A DNA stretch of 33,167 nucleotides, from the NCBI GenBank assembly GCA_023379055.1, contig JAMCSX010000025.1, positions 1 through 33,167 on the forward strand, read 5' to 3'. This stretch comes from Candidatus Martarchaeota archaeon. GTDB taxonomy: Archaea; Micrarchaeota; Micrarchaeia; Micrarchaeales; CABMGC01. The notes below the pieces were generated by a model. That model ran no database searches. It was given only the letters and a program-made list of their open reading frames with translations, and was not told the DNA's origin. Position 1 is the first letter of the stretch, and the number at the start of each line of letters is the position of its first letter. This document shows positions 1 to 6,725 of the stretch, in pieces. A program made the translations under genes and the position numbers.

Positions 1-332
1 TGTTTCTTTCCCTGCTTCTTCTCATTTACTCTTCTTAAGAAGTTCTGATATGCCTTTATAAGCCTGTATTCTATCTCGCATCTTGTCTGCGAGTATAGTT
101 TCAGGTATTTTTTGTCTTCTTGAATTATTTCCTTGACAAACCTGTTGAACTGTGCCATCGAGACTTTTGTCTTTCCGTTCTGGTAGGATGCAACTGACTT
201 CTCAAGAATCTTGTTGTAGAACTGTTGTGCAAGGATCAGCCGTTCATCTATTTCTTTCTGCCTTGTGGCATCAGGATAGATCCTGAATTTATAGGCTCTT
301 GTCAGTTCCATGACCTTTATATCGTTATCCAT
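1..332 (-). CDS. tnpB: TnpB family RNA-guided nuclease/transposon protein, N-terminal part (runs off left edge)
   Basis: The reverse complement begins with an ATG at 332 and encodes the same N-terminus as the complete copy at 11048, including the typical start YKFRIYP followed by a helical region. About 110 codons are visible before the window ends, so the RuvC-like catalytic residues and zinc ribbon are not in view and integrity cannot be judged. Identity with the copies at 11048 and 32845 is very high at the nucleotide level with scattered substitutions, indicating recent spread of one family. It is not in the supplied ORF track because it is open at the edge. TnpB proteins of IS200/IS605-type elements are RNA-guided DNA nucleases that help retain the transposon. 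Confidence 0.9.
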   Translation of the reverse strand, partial: MDNDIKVMELTRAYKFRIYPDATRQKEIDERLILAQQFYNKILEKSVASYQNGKTKVSMAQFNRFVKEIIQEDKKYLKLYSQTRCEIEYRLIKAYQNFLRRVNEKKQGKK

Positions 333-413
333 CTTTATACACTTTTCTGCGGTTCGCTCTCATCCCACCCTCGAAGGGAGCCCGAAGAGGGCGTGGGATT
401 TCACGCTCACGTT
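333..413 (-). repeat. Left end (LE) of the TnpB element, with imperfect hairpin
   Basis: This stretch precedes the tnpB start and is shared with the copies at 10964, 17065 and 32777. It contains an imperfect inverted repeat (ATCCCAC... GTGGGAT) followed by the conserved block GAGAGCGAACCGCAGAAAAG and then GTGTATAAAG just before the ATG. The outer boundary is set by comparison of the four copies, all of which have TTWAC immediately outside followed by AMY and GTGAGC. IS200/IS605-type elements carry subterminal hairpins rather than terminal inverted repeats, and this fits. Confidence 0.75.
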
Positions 414-469
414 GTAAATGTTTATTAACTGTACTATCATAATAATACCCGAATCTAACGGTGCAGAAC

Positions 470-1471
470 ATGCCATCAAAGACGAAGAAAAACAACACTG
501 AACGCTCAATGCATTCCCTTTGGATAGTGTCATCCGCAGCAATTGTGCTTGCAATCATATCCATGTTTGTAGCAGTATCTGCGGTGATGTACGCTGCGCA
601 GCAAAAAACAGTGCAAGCAACTACTTCTGTAGTGCAGCCAAATTTTGGATCTACTCTGGCAGGAATAGATACGCCGTTGAATAGCACCGACCTTGCAGTT
701 ATAAACAACGCATCCGATGTGTACTTCCAGACTGCCGGAGAGATGTACCTTAATGGGTCACTCTCAGATCCAATATTTACAAGCAACAACAAGGTTGCGC
801 CATTCATGGTAAACGGCAAGCCTTCAGTAATCTACCTTGGATCTATAACCTGCATATTCTGCGGTGAGAACAGGTGGGCAATGGCTCTCGCACTCTCGAA
901 GTTCGGTAAATTCTCGCAGTTGTTTACCGGATACTCCTCTTTTGGCGACGGCGACGTGCCAACGCTGTATTGGGCAGCTGATAATTACAATTCATCTGGC
1001 GATAGCGTAAAGAATTATTATTCGAGCAGCTATGTGAATTTTGTATCCATAGAAGATATCAATCCGATTCGAGGGGGCTTCTTACTTAATTCGCCTTCAA
1101 AAATAATCCAGGATCTCAATGCAACCGAAAATAAGAGCGCTATAGGGGCGTTTAACTACATAATAAACCTTAGCGCAGTAAAAGCAACAGCATTCATGGG
1201 AACCCCATATACTATATGGGGAACCCATCAGTTCTCAGGGGCTGATGCTGAGGTGTTCGGCAACACTACGCCTTCAGGAAGCGTCATCGACCTGACATAC
1301 ATGACTCACGCGCAGGTATTCTCCCAGCTTTCACAGCCTCAGGACCAGTTTGCATGGAGCGAGTATGCTGCAGCTGACATATACATTGCCTCACTGTGCC
1401 AGTCGCTGAACAATACTGTGCAAGTATGTTCGCTTCCTGCAATCAGATCAATAGAGGCACGAATAGCGTAA
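470..1471 (+). CDS. DUF929-like membrane-anchored thioredoxin-fold protein
   Basis: The first ATG (470) is preferred over the upstream GTG at 461 because GGTG lies 6 nt before it. The protein has a lysine-rich N-terminus, one hydrophobic segment at about residues 16-42 (signal anchor), and a long outward-facing domain with several N-x-S/T sites. The core motif is C128-I-F-C131 in the context GSITCIFCGENRWAMALALS, which closely matches the DUF929 family of archaeal proteins with a thioredoxin-like fold and CxxC active site. Two more cysteines lie near the C-terminus. The likely role is a thiol-disulfide oxidoreductase acting outside the membrane on secreted proteins; this is inferred from the fold and motif. 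The next gene, a membrane protein with a Cys-Gly-Cys motif, starts 41 nt downstream in the same direction. Confidence 0.8.
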   Translation: MPSKTKKNNTERSMHSLWIVSSAAIVLAIISMFVAVSAVMYAAQQKTVQATTSVVQPNFGSTLAGIDTPLNSTDLAVINNASDVYFQTAGEMYLNGSLSDPIFTSNNKVAPFMVNGKPSVIYLGSITCIFCGENRWAMALALSKFGKFSQLFTGYSSFGDGDVPTLYWAADNYNSSGDSVKNYYSSSYVNFVSIEDINPIRGGFLLNSPSKIIQDLNATENKSAIGAFNYIINLSAVKATAFMGTPYTIWGTHQFSGADAEVFGNTTPSGSVIDLTYMTHAQVFSQLSQPQDQFAWSEYAAADIYIASLCQSLNNTVQVCSLPAIRSIEARIA

Positions 1472-1483
1472 CTCAATAACGCA

Positions 1484-1493
1484 ATATATATTA
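1484..1493 (+). promoter_or_regulatory. TATA-like box for the 1513 gene
   Basis: The AT-rich run ATATATATTA is centred about 26 bp upstream of the ATG at 1513. This is the archaeal spacing from TATA box to transcription start and would make the mRNA leaderless. It lies within the 41-bp gap after the DUF929 gene, so the second gene may also have its own promoter. Confidence 0.5.
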
Positions 1494-1512
1494 CCGAATT
1501 AGTGCATTGCAC

Positions 1513-2046
1513 ATGGCCACAAAAAATAAAATATCTACGAACAGCGCGAACCGCAGGATCAACACTGCGATACGCATATTCAGCCATCCTCTCTACATTC
1601 TTATCGCAGTGCTTGGCTCATCGGCCTTCTTTTATATATTCCATTACCTTATATCCCGCTCAAACAACGGCGTATTCATCATATTCACACCAATATACCT
1701 GATATACGCGCTGGTTATAACATCCGGTATACTATTCTCAATAAGCGTATTTGCAATAATCCATTCGGTGGCATCAAGAAGATCAGGGGTATCGGGCGGC
1801 ATTGCCTCTGCCCTTCTTCCAGCCGCAGGAAGCCTTATAGCCAGTTGCGGATGCTCGTTTTCCCTCCTTGCATCCATTCTCCTGTTTCTTGGAATAAACA
1901 CGTTCGAGGCGGCAGGCATAATCTCATTCATAGGCAGCTACCAGGCCTGGATAATACTTGCAATGATATCCGCAAACATATTGATGATAATATACTATCT
2001 CGGGAAGCCGTTCGGGCTCCACCAACCTCTGCGCAAGCGCGGCTAG
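1513..2046 (+). CDS. Small polytopic membrane protein with Cys-Gly-Cys motif, function unknown
   Basis: The ORF track starts at a TTG (1507), but the ATG at 1513 fits the TATA-like element at about -26 and a leaderless start. The product of about 177 residues is strongly hydrophobic with four predicted membrane segments separated by short loops, a basic N-terminus and a basic C-terminal tail. Within the third hydrophobic stretch is SLIASCGCSFSLLASILLF, giving two cysteines one residue apart at or near the membrane face. I do not recognise the family. Being next to a DUF929 thiol protein suggests it could be a membrane redox partner in the manner of DsbB/VKOR, but it lacks an evident CxxC and this is only inference. 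A metal-binding role for the cysteines is the main alternative. Confidence 0.7.
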   Translation: MATKNKISTNSANRRINTAIRIFSHPLYILIAVLGSSAFFYIFHYLISRSNNGVFIIFTPIYLIYALVITSGILFSISVFAIIHSVASRRSGVSGGIASALLPAAGSLIASCGCSFSLLASILLFLGINTFEAAGIISFIGSYQAWIILAMISANILMIIYYLGKPFGLHQPLRKRG

Positions 2047-2128
2047 GATGCGACATTACCAACCATGGACTATGTGGGCTTCCAATGGCGCTTTGACTGA
2101 CAGACATCTCCCATTCGGCCGGGCCAAC

Positions 2129-4801
2129 CTAGGCGCTAATCTTTGCACGCTTTCTGTCATCTTTCCTTTCATGCAGGAACTTGTACCACAGATCGTCGCT
2201 TAGTCCAAGCCCCTTCCTAAGCCGTGGGCTGAAGACATGGCTGAGTACCTCCCCTTCTCTCGCATTGATCTCAGTATACAGGTATCCAGTCTGGCCGTTA
2301 TTCCGGGCAACTGCAGATCCCAGTGTCTTCACATAAGTATCCGTGGAAGTCTCCGCCATTGTCGGCGCCTGCACAGCCTCGAAGTCATTTGTCACCACAT
2401 CCCTAACAACGTGGCCATGCCCTGTCCATATGAACTTTGATGAGCCCCTCTTGTTTTCAAAATGGCTGACTACTGTCGACTCCTTGCTTGAAAGTCCGTG
2501 TCTTATCTCGACTGGTATGTCCCTAATTACAAAAGTCTCTGCACCTATGTCCTGTCCAGACGCCTTCTTAACATAGTCATATTTATGCTCTTTCCAGTCC
2601 TCGGGCAGCCCAAGCTTCTCGCGTGCTCCGTCAAGCATTGCATATATCTGCCCTGCGACCGCTGACGCCTCGTCCCTGGTTATATCCCTAGTGGACTTGT
2701 TATCATGATTCCCTGAGGACACAACAACATACCCTCCTCTCTTTACCACATCGAATATCAGCTCCCTGAGCGGCTCTACGAATACTTCGGGCTGTGCATC
2801 GGTGTTGTGTATCACAGAGTTCCTCAGCTTCTCGTATCTCTCTATCATAAGTTCTGTTCTCTTTTCTGCTGTCACCCCATTCTTTTTCAGCCAGTAATCG
2901 TACTCGCGCATTATGTTCGGATCGTTCTCTACTCTTGGGGCATCCATGTGCTTCTGAAGGTTCCCCTCAATATTGTCGCCATTTAGTATAAGCACGTCCG
3001 GCTTGAGCTTAAGGGCATCCTCTGCAGCTGCCTTGAGCAGCCTCAGATCGCCAAAATTGCCTATATGTACATCTGAAAACTCAACCACGTGTATGTTCTC
3101 CGCAGCATCCGGTGCGGTTCTGCCAGCGTTAGGAACCAGCGACCTAAGAAGTTGCTCGTCTGCATATTCAAGTTCAGCATCTGTTATCTCAGATGGCCTC
3201 TTGCCCCTAATCAATGCCCTCTGCAGTTCAGGGTCGCGGCTTATGTCGCCAGATTTAATCACTGTACCAAGCTTCTTCACCAGCAGCTCAATTACTTCCG
3301 CCTCCTCCCTGTCCGATAGCAGCCTGTGCTCCTCCAGCAATGCAGGCTTTAAGGTCTCATGCACCAGGTTTCCAGACCCTTCTATTCTTATCATGCTTAC
3401 GCTTGTATCAATGAGCCCCCGCTCTGGCAGCCTTGTCTCATCAGTCCTTGTCCTGTTCAGGTACTGTCTTGTGGCCTCTGCAGCTGACAGGAAAGGTCCC
3501 TTTGCAAGTGTAGCAATTACTGTATCCGTCTGATCCTTCCATGGATCTATGGCAAACGACGTGAATGTTGATTTTCCCCCAACCAGCACGTTCAGAGCTG
3601 CAGAATCAATCTTACGCTTCTGCTCTCTTCCGAGGCTCTCGACCACGTTAAATGTCCTTTTCAGGAGAGTTGTATTGCCGCTTCTCTCGTACATTCCTGA
3701 CCCAAGTCTTAATCCGTCAGTAACAACCAGATTCGAAGCGCAGTGCACAGAAGACGAACTTATCTCATATACTGCAAGCTTCTCTGTTTGTATTGTCACA
3801 TTCATAGACCTTCCAATAGCGTCCTTAACCAGTGACAGGTACTCTGATCTTGCAAGCTCTGAAAGTACGTCGTTTATGTCTTTTGGCAGCGGTATATGGC
3901 CTATAAACCTGAAGTTGCCCCCGAACCTCTGCATCATTTGCTGCGCAGTCTCCCCATCAACAGTCTCTTTCAGCCTCTTTGAAAGTGCATGCCTCCTGTT
4001 TCCAAGGATCTTTACCTCCTTCTCAAGGGCTTCATATTCTGTTGATCCTGTTGCAACGAGTTCAGGCGTGAGCCTGGCGTTCGCATCGTCAATTTTAACC
4101 TTTACCTCATCAAGCATCTGTTTTATCTTTTCCTTCGGTATTTTGGAGAATGCATGCTGCTCAAGTATGTTGAAAAGCTCAATACGGTAGTTCTCCTCTG
4201 CCTTCTGCTCCTTTCTCAGCTTCAGGTTCTTCTTCTGCTTCGAGAGCTCATCATTAAGCCCAACGAGCGCGTCTTGATTCGATGCGCCTTCAATCCTCCT
4301 CTTCAGGTCGGATACCGCAAGTCCAAGATTCTCTATCTCGTGGCTCCTGAGGTCTACCTGTGCCATGGCCTCGTCCCTGTATTCCTCTATCGCCTCATGA
4401 GGCGTTCTGCCCGCAAGTGCCCTAGAGTACTTCTGCTTTATGTCTATTATGTTCCTCAGGTCTGACCATCCAAACACATATATCAATTGTGAATCTTCAG
4501 GAAGAGATGATTTAATCCTCTCTATACTGGGCCTGACCACTTGTGCGGCAGCCTCAAGATTCTTTATTCCATCAACTATTACGGAGAGCTTGTCATGGTT
4601 GAGTGGCCCTCCCCTATTAAGCGGCATGTCTGGAAGAAGACCTCCGTTTACAACAAGCACGTCCGGCTTCTCATTGTCAGGAAGCCCCTTCAGGTAGTGG
4701 GCAAGGCCTATCAGTCCATCTTCATATGCATACTTCTTTGCGCAGTTTATCTCCGAGATTACAAGTACGTTGTACGAATCCTTAGAGACATTTGCCACCA
4801 T
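2129..4801 (-). CDS. Large protein with two metallophosphoesterase-like domains, the first degenerate, and a central coiled coil
   Basis: 890 residues. The ATG at 4801 is preceded by a strong Shine-Dalgarno (GGGAGGG) and a TATA box at 4838-4847. The C-terminal third (about 571-890) has the full calcineurin-like metallophosphoesterase motif set in order: SDVHIG, NGDNIEG, SSGNHD, a histidine in IRHGLSS and TGHGHVV. These residues normally bind two metal ions for phosphodiester or phosphomonoester hydrolysis. The N-terminal region (about 10-120) has the same pattern of strands but with changed metal ligands: SEIN for SDxH, NGG for NGD and GWSD for GNHD. A later VLVGGKS may be a degenerate GHxH. 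Residues of about 150-290 are rich in K/E/L and look coiled-coil. This arrangement is not one I know by name. Nuclease or nucleotide phosphatase activity is plausible but unproven. It is transcribed divergently from the ABC-associated gene at 4980. Confidence 0.75.
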   Translation of the reverse strand: MVANVSKDSYNVLVISEINCAKKYAYEDGLIGLAHYLKGLPDNEKPDVLVVNGGLLPDMPLNRGGPLNHDKLSVIVDGIKNLEAAAQVVRPSIERIKSSLPEDSQLIYVFGWSDLRNIIDIKQKYSRALAGRTPHEAIEEYRDEAMAQVDLRSHEIENLGLAVSDLKRRIEGASNQDALVGLNDELSKQKKNLKLRKEQKAEENYRIELFNILEQHAFSKIPKEKIKQMLDEVKVKIDDANARLTPELVATGSTEYEALEKEVKILGNRRHALSKRLKETVDGETAQQMMQRFGGNFRFIGHIPLPKDINDVLSELARSEYLSLVKDAIGRSMNVTIQTEKLAVYEISSSSVHCASNLVVTDGLRLGSGMYERSGNTTLLKRTFNVVESLGREQKRKIDSAALNVLVGGKSTFTSFAIDPWKDQTDTVIATLAKGPFLSAAEATRQYLNRTRTDETRLPERGLIDTSVSMIRIEGSGNLVHETLKPALLEEHRLLSDREEAEVIELLVKKLGTVIKSGDISRDPELQRALIRGKRPSEITDAELEYADEQLLRSLVPNAGRTAPDAAENIHVVEFSDVHIGNFGDLRLLKAAAEDALKLKPDVLILNGDNIEGNLQKHMDAPRVENDPNIMREYDYWLKKNGVTAEKRTELMIERYEKLRNSVIHNTDAQPEVFVEPLRELIFDVVKRGGYVVVSSGNHDNKSTRDITRDEASAVAGQIYAMLDGAREKLGLPEDWKEHKYDYVKKASGQDIGAETFVIRDIPVEIRHGLSSKESTVVSHFENKRGSSKFIWTGHGHVVRDVVTNDFEAVQAPTMAETSTDTYVKTLGSAVARNNGQTGYLYTEINAREGEVLSHVFSPRLRKGLGLSDDLWYKFLHERKDDRKRAKISA

Positions 4802-4837
4802 TTAACCCTCCCATAATTAATTAGGATGCTTCTGGAG

Positions 4838-4847
4838 ATTATATAAA
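4838..4847 (-). promoter_or_regulatory. TATA box of the tandem metallophosphoesterase gene
   Basis: On the minus strand the sequence reads TTTATATAAT, an almost ideal archaeal TATA box about 40 bp upstream of the ATG at 4801. It predicts a short leader of about 12-15 nt carrying the GGGAGGG ribosome binding site seen at 4806-4812. Confidence 0.6.
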
Positions 4848-4885
4848 CCTAATCTGCAAAGAGCAACATTCGCAGTTCTGGAACA

Positions 4886-4938
4886 GGCCAATAGCAGTGG
4901 CTGCTGGCCACCAACTCATGCCCATTTGTCGTTGGCAT
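4886..4938. other. Two adjacent inverted repeats in a divergent intergenic region
   Basis: In the 178-bp gap between the divergent genes at 4801 (-) and 4980 (+) there is GGCCA...TGGCC (4886-4909) enclosing a nested GCAG/CTGC pair. It is followed by ATGCC...GGCAT spanning about 4918-4938. They sit upstream of the TATA-like CTTAAAAG at 4948-4955, which is about 28 bp before the 4980 start codon. They could be operator sites for the divergent pair; nothing beyond the symmetry supports this. Confidence 0.3.
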
Positions 4939-4979
4939 ACCACATAACTTAAAAGCTTTATTATTCATATAAAGGATTC

Positions 4980-5459
4980 ATGGAGGGTCTATTTCCGCTC
5001 GGCACTGGAATAAGCCGTGTCCGAGGCATTGTAAACCTGATAAAGCAGCACAAAGGACGCATGGAGATATCAGAGCTTGCAGAGGAGTCTGAGGAGGATG
5101 TAGACGATCTCCTGCCGCTCATCGAGGCGTGCAAGATGCTAAAGTTCGTCACAGTGGAGGACTCTGTACTAAGATTGACCGAGAAAGGAGCCAGGCTTAC
5201 TTTTTCAAATTTTTCGAAATCAATAAAAGAAGGGCTTGATGATGTTGAACCATTCAAATCAACGCTTAAAATAGTCAACGAACGCCAGATCACCTCAGCA
5301 GAGCTCTTCTCGAAGCTCAGGAGCAGGGGCATAATGTTTCATGGCGACGAAGCCGCAAACGACATAATGCTCAAGCGACTTCTCATAAGATGGGGGGTGC
5401 GCTCAAAGCTTATAGAGTACGACCCACAGAATGACGTCTGGTCAAAGGCAAGGGTCTGA
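4980..5459 (+). CDS. Free-standing AAA-associated C-terminal domain protein (ABC transporter ATPase accessory domain)
   Basis: 159 residues. The N-terminal two thirds read like the domain usually fused to the C-terminus of archaeal and bacterial NitT/TauT-type ABC ATPases (AAA_assoc_C): an opening PLG..ISRVRGIVNLIK, then ISELAEE, then DDLLPLIEACKMLKFV, and LTEKG. This is a winged-helix-like fold. Here it is a separate gene with no Walker motifs. An ABC ATPase and a duplicated permease of that transporter class lie about 0.5-3 kb downstream on the opposite strand and lack this domain, so the protein may work in trans with them, perhaps as a sensor or regulator. A TATA-like CTTAAAAG lies about 28 bp before the ATG, suggesting a leaderless mRNA. 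Confidence 0.7.
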   Translation: MEGLFPLGTGISRVRGIVNLIKQHKGRMEISELAEESEEDVDDLLPLIEACKMLKFVTVEDSVLRLTEKGARLTFSNFSKSIKEGLDDVEPFKSTLKIVNERQITSAELFSKLRSRGIMFHGDEAANDIMLKRLLIRWGVRSKLIEYDPQNDVWSKARV

Positions 5460-5460
5460 A

Positions 5461-5484
5461 CAGATTTTCCATCTGCATGGAAAT
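5461..5484 (+). terminator. Possible transcription end hairpin after the AAA-associated domain gene
   Basis: Immediately after the TGA stop is TTTCCA-TCTGCA-TGGAAA, a 6-bp stem with a 6-nt loop, followed by AT-rich sequence. An alternative pairing CAGAT/ATCTG overlaps it. Archaeal termination relies mainly on T-rich tracts, so the assignment is weak. Confidence 0.3.
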
Positions 5485-5582
5485 ATTGCCTATTAAATTT
5501 CTTCTAACATAGTCTGTGCCAGATCAGGTTTAACGTCGGTGAATATTCTAATCTTAAACAGGATTTTATACATGATGATGGC

Positions 5583-5590
5583 TTTAAATA
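5583..5590 (+). promoter_or_regulatory. TATA-like box for the ankyrin gene
   Basis: TTTAAATA lies about 37 bp upstream of the ATG at 5624. It predicts a leader of about 10 nt that contains the strong ribosome binding sequence GGGTGGG at 5614-5620. Confidence 0.45.
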
Positions 5591-5623
5591 TCTGGGATTT
5601 CATAACCCTCTCTGGGTGGGTAT

Positions 5624-5950
5624 ATGAAGACAACAACTAGACCAACACAGGCAAGTCTGAATGAAGACTTGATAAATAAGGCAACAATCGGAAATCTCGA
5701 AGGAGTAAAAGCGGCATTCAGGAACGGAGCAGACCTTAATGCATCGGACAGGGGTCTATCCGCAATTGACCATGCAGCCAGAATAGGGCACGCGGACATA
5801 GTCAGGTTTTTCCTAGACTATGGCGCAACTATATCTCCTAAGACCATCAGGATGGCGCAGCTCAGCGGCAGCCAAGAGATGGAACAGCTCATAAAAGCGA
5901 TGAAGGAGAAGCAACAGGGACATGTGCTCGAGGGCGCAATAAGGGAGTAG
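5624..5950 (+). CDS. Small ankyrin-repeat protein
   Basis: 108 residues, ATG start preceded by GGGTGGG. Two ankyrin repeats are clear: NLEGVKAAFRNGADLNASD, and LSAIDHAARIGHADIVRFFLDYGA, which has the typical helix-turn-helix and a GH.DIV.FFL core. A third, degenerate helix pair follows before a charged tail. There is no signal peptide or membrane segment, so a cytoplasmic protein-protein interaction role is likely; the partner is unknown. The gene sits between the AAA-associated domain gene and the convergent ABC ATPase (16-bp gap to the ATPase stop), so an association with the transporter is possible only by position. Confidence 0.8.
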   Translation: MKTTTRPTQASLNEDLINKATIGNLEGVKAAFRNGADLNASDRGLSAIDHAARIGHADIVRFFLDYGATISPKTIRMAQLSGSQEMEQLIKAMKEKQQGHVLEGAIRE

Positions 5951-5966
5951 AATCCCTTATGTGGTC

Positions 5967-6716
5967 TCAATGGGCAAGGATCGCGTAGATTTCATCCATT
6001 TTTTTCGATAGGACCTCCGATCTCTTGTCCCTGGGCCTCCCTGCCTTAATGCTTATTACCTTCTTGACTGTTGCAGGCTTGTCTGACAGCACAACTATCT
6101 TGTCTGACAGCTGCACTGCCTCCTCAACGTTGTGTGTCACCATTATAACCGAATTAACTGATATGTTCTTGTTCTCAAGCATGTACACAATATCGGATCT
6201 CAGGGTCTCTGCTGTAAGTTCGTCAAGTGAGCTGAACGGCTCGTCCATAAGTATAACGTTGGGATCGGATACGACTGCCCTTGCTATCCCAACCCTCTGC
6301 TTCATGCCCCCGCTAAGTGCATTCGGATAATAAGAGCCAAATCCCCCGAGTCCGAATCTGTCGAGCAGCTCAGATGCCAGCCTATTCTTCTCAATATCGC
6401 TGAGACCTGACATTGACAGGCCTATCTTCACGTTTTCAAGGTTTGTCAGCCACGGAAGCAGGGCGAAGTCCTGGAATACAAACGACATCTTTCTGTTCGG
6501 GCCAGTTATCTCCTTGTTCATGAATTTCACGCTCCCAGTAGTTGGCTGTATGAGGCCGGCTATTATCCTGAGAAGTGTGGATTTCCCGCAACCCGAAGGC
6601 CCGATTAATGATACAAATTCGCCCTTTTTTGCGGCGAACGATACATTATCCATTATCTCAAGGTTGCTATTCTCGAAGGTGAACGAGACATCATCTACGG
6701 ATACTATTGCCATCAT
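5967..6716 (-). CDS. ABC transporter ATP-binding protein, NitT/TauT (nitrate/sulfonate/taurine) type
   Basis: 249 residues with all nucleotide-binding-domain motifs in order: Walker A GPSGCGKST, Q-loop FVFQDFALLPW, signature LSGGMKQRV, Walker B VILMDEPFSSLD and H-loop VTHNVEEA. Sequence around the Q-loop and signature is like the TauB/SsuB/NrtD group of anion and organosulfur importers. It ends soon after the core domain and lacks the AAA-associated C-terminal extension found in many archaeal relatives; that domain is encoded separately at 4980. The start ATG-ATG at 6716 follows GAGGT with 6-nt spacing, and the upstream permease stop is 9 nt away, so the two genes are co-transcribed. The substrate cannot be told from sequence. 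Confidence 0.92.
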   Translation of the reverse strand: MMAIVSVDDVSFTFENSNLEIMDNVSFAAKKGEFVSLIGPSGCGKSTLLRIIAGLIQPTTGSVKFMNKEITGPNRKMSFVFQDFALLPWLTNLENVKIGLSMSGLSDIEKNRLASELLDRFGLGGFGSYYPNALSGGMKQRVGIARAVVSDPNVILMDEPFSSLDELTAETLRSDIVYMLENKNISVNSVIMVTHNVEEAVQLSDKIVVLSDKPATVKKVISIKAGRPRDKRSEVLSKKMDEIYAILAH

Positions 6717-6725
6717 AAATTTACC

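Noticed and set aside
2973-3533. 186-aa serine-rich plus ORF and similar long plus ORFs over 2343-4697
   Set aside because: They are antisense to the metallophosphoesterase gene, with serine-rich, low-complexity translations typical of shadow frames.
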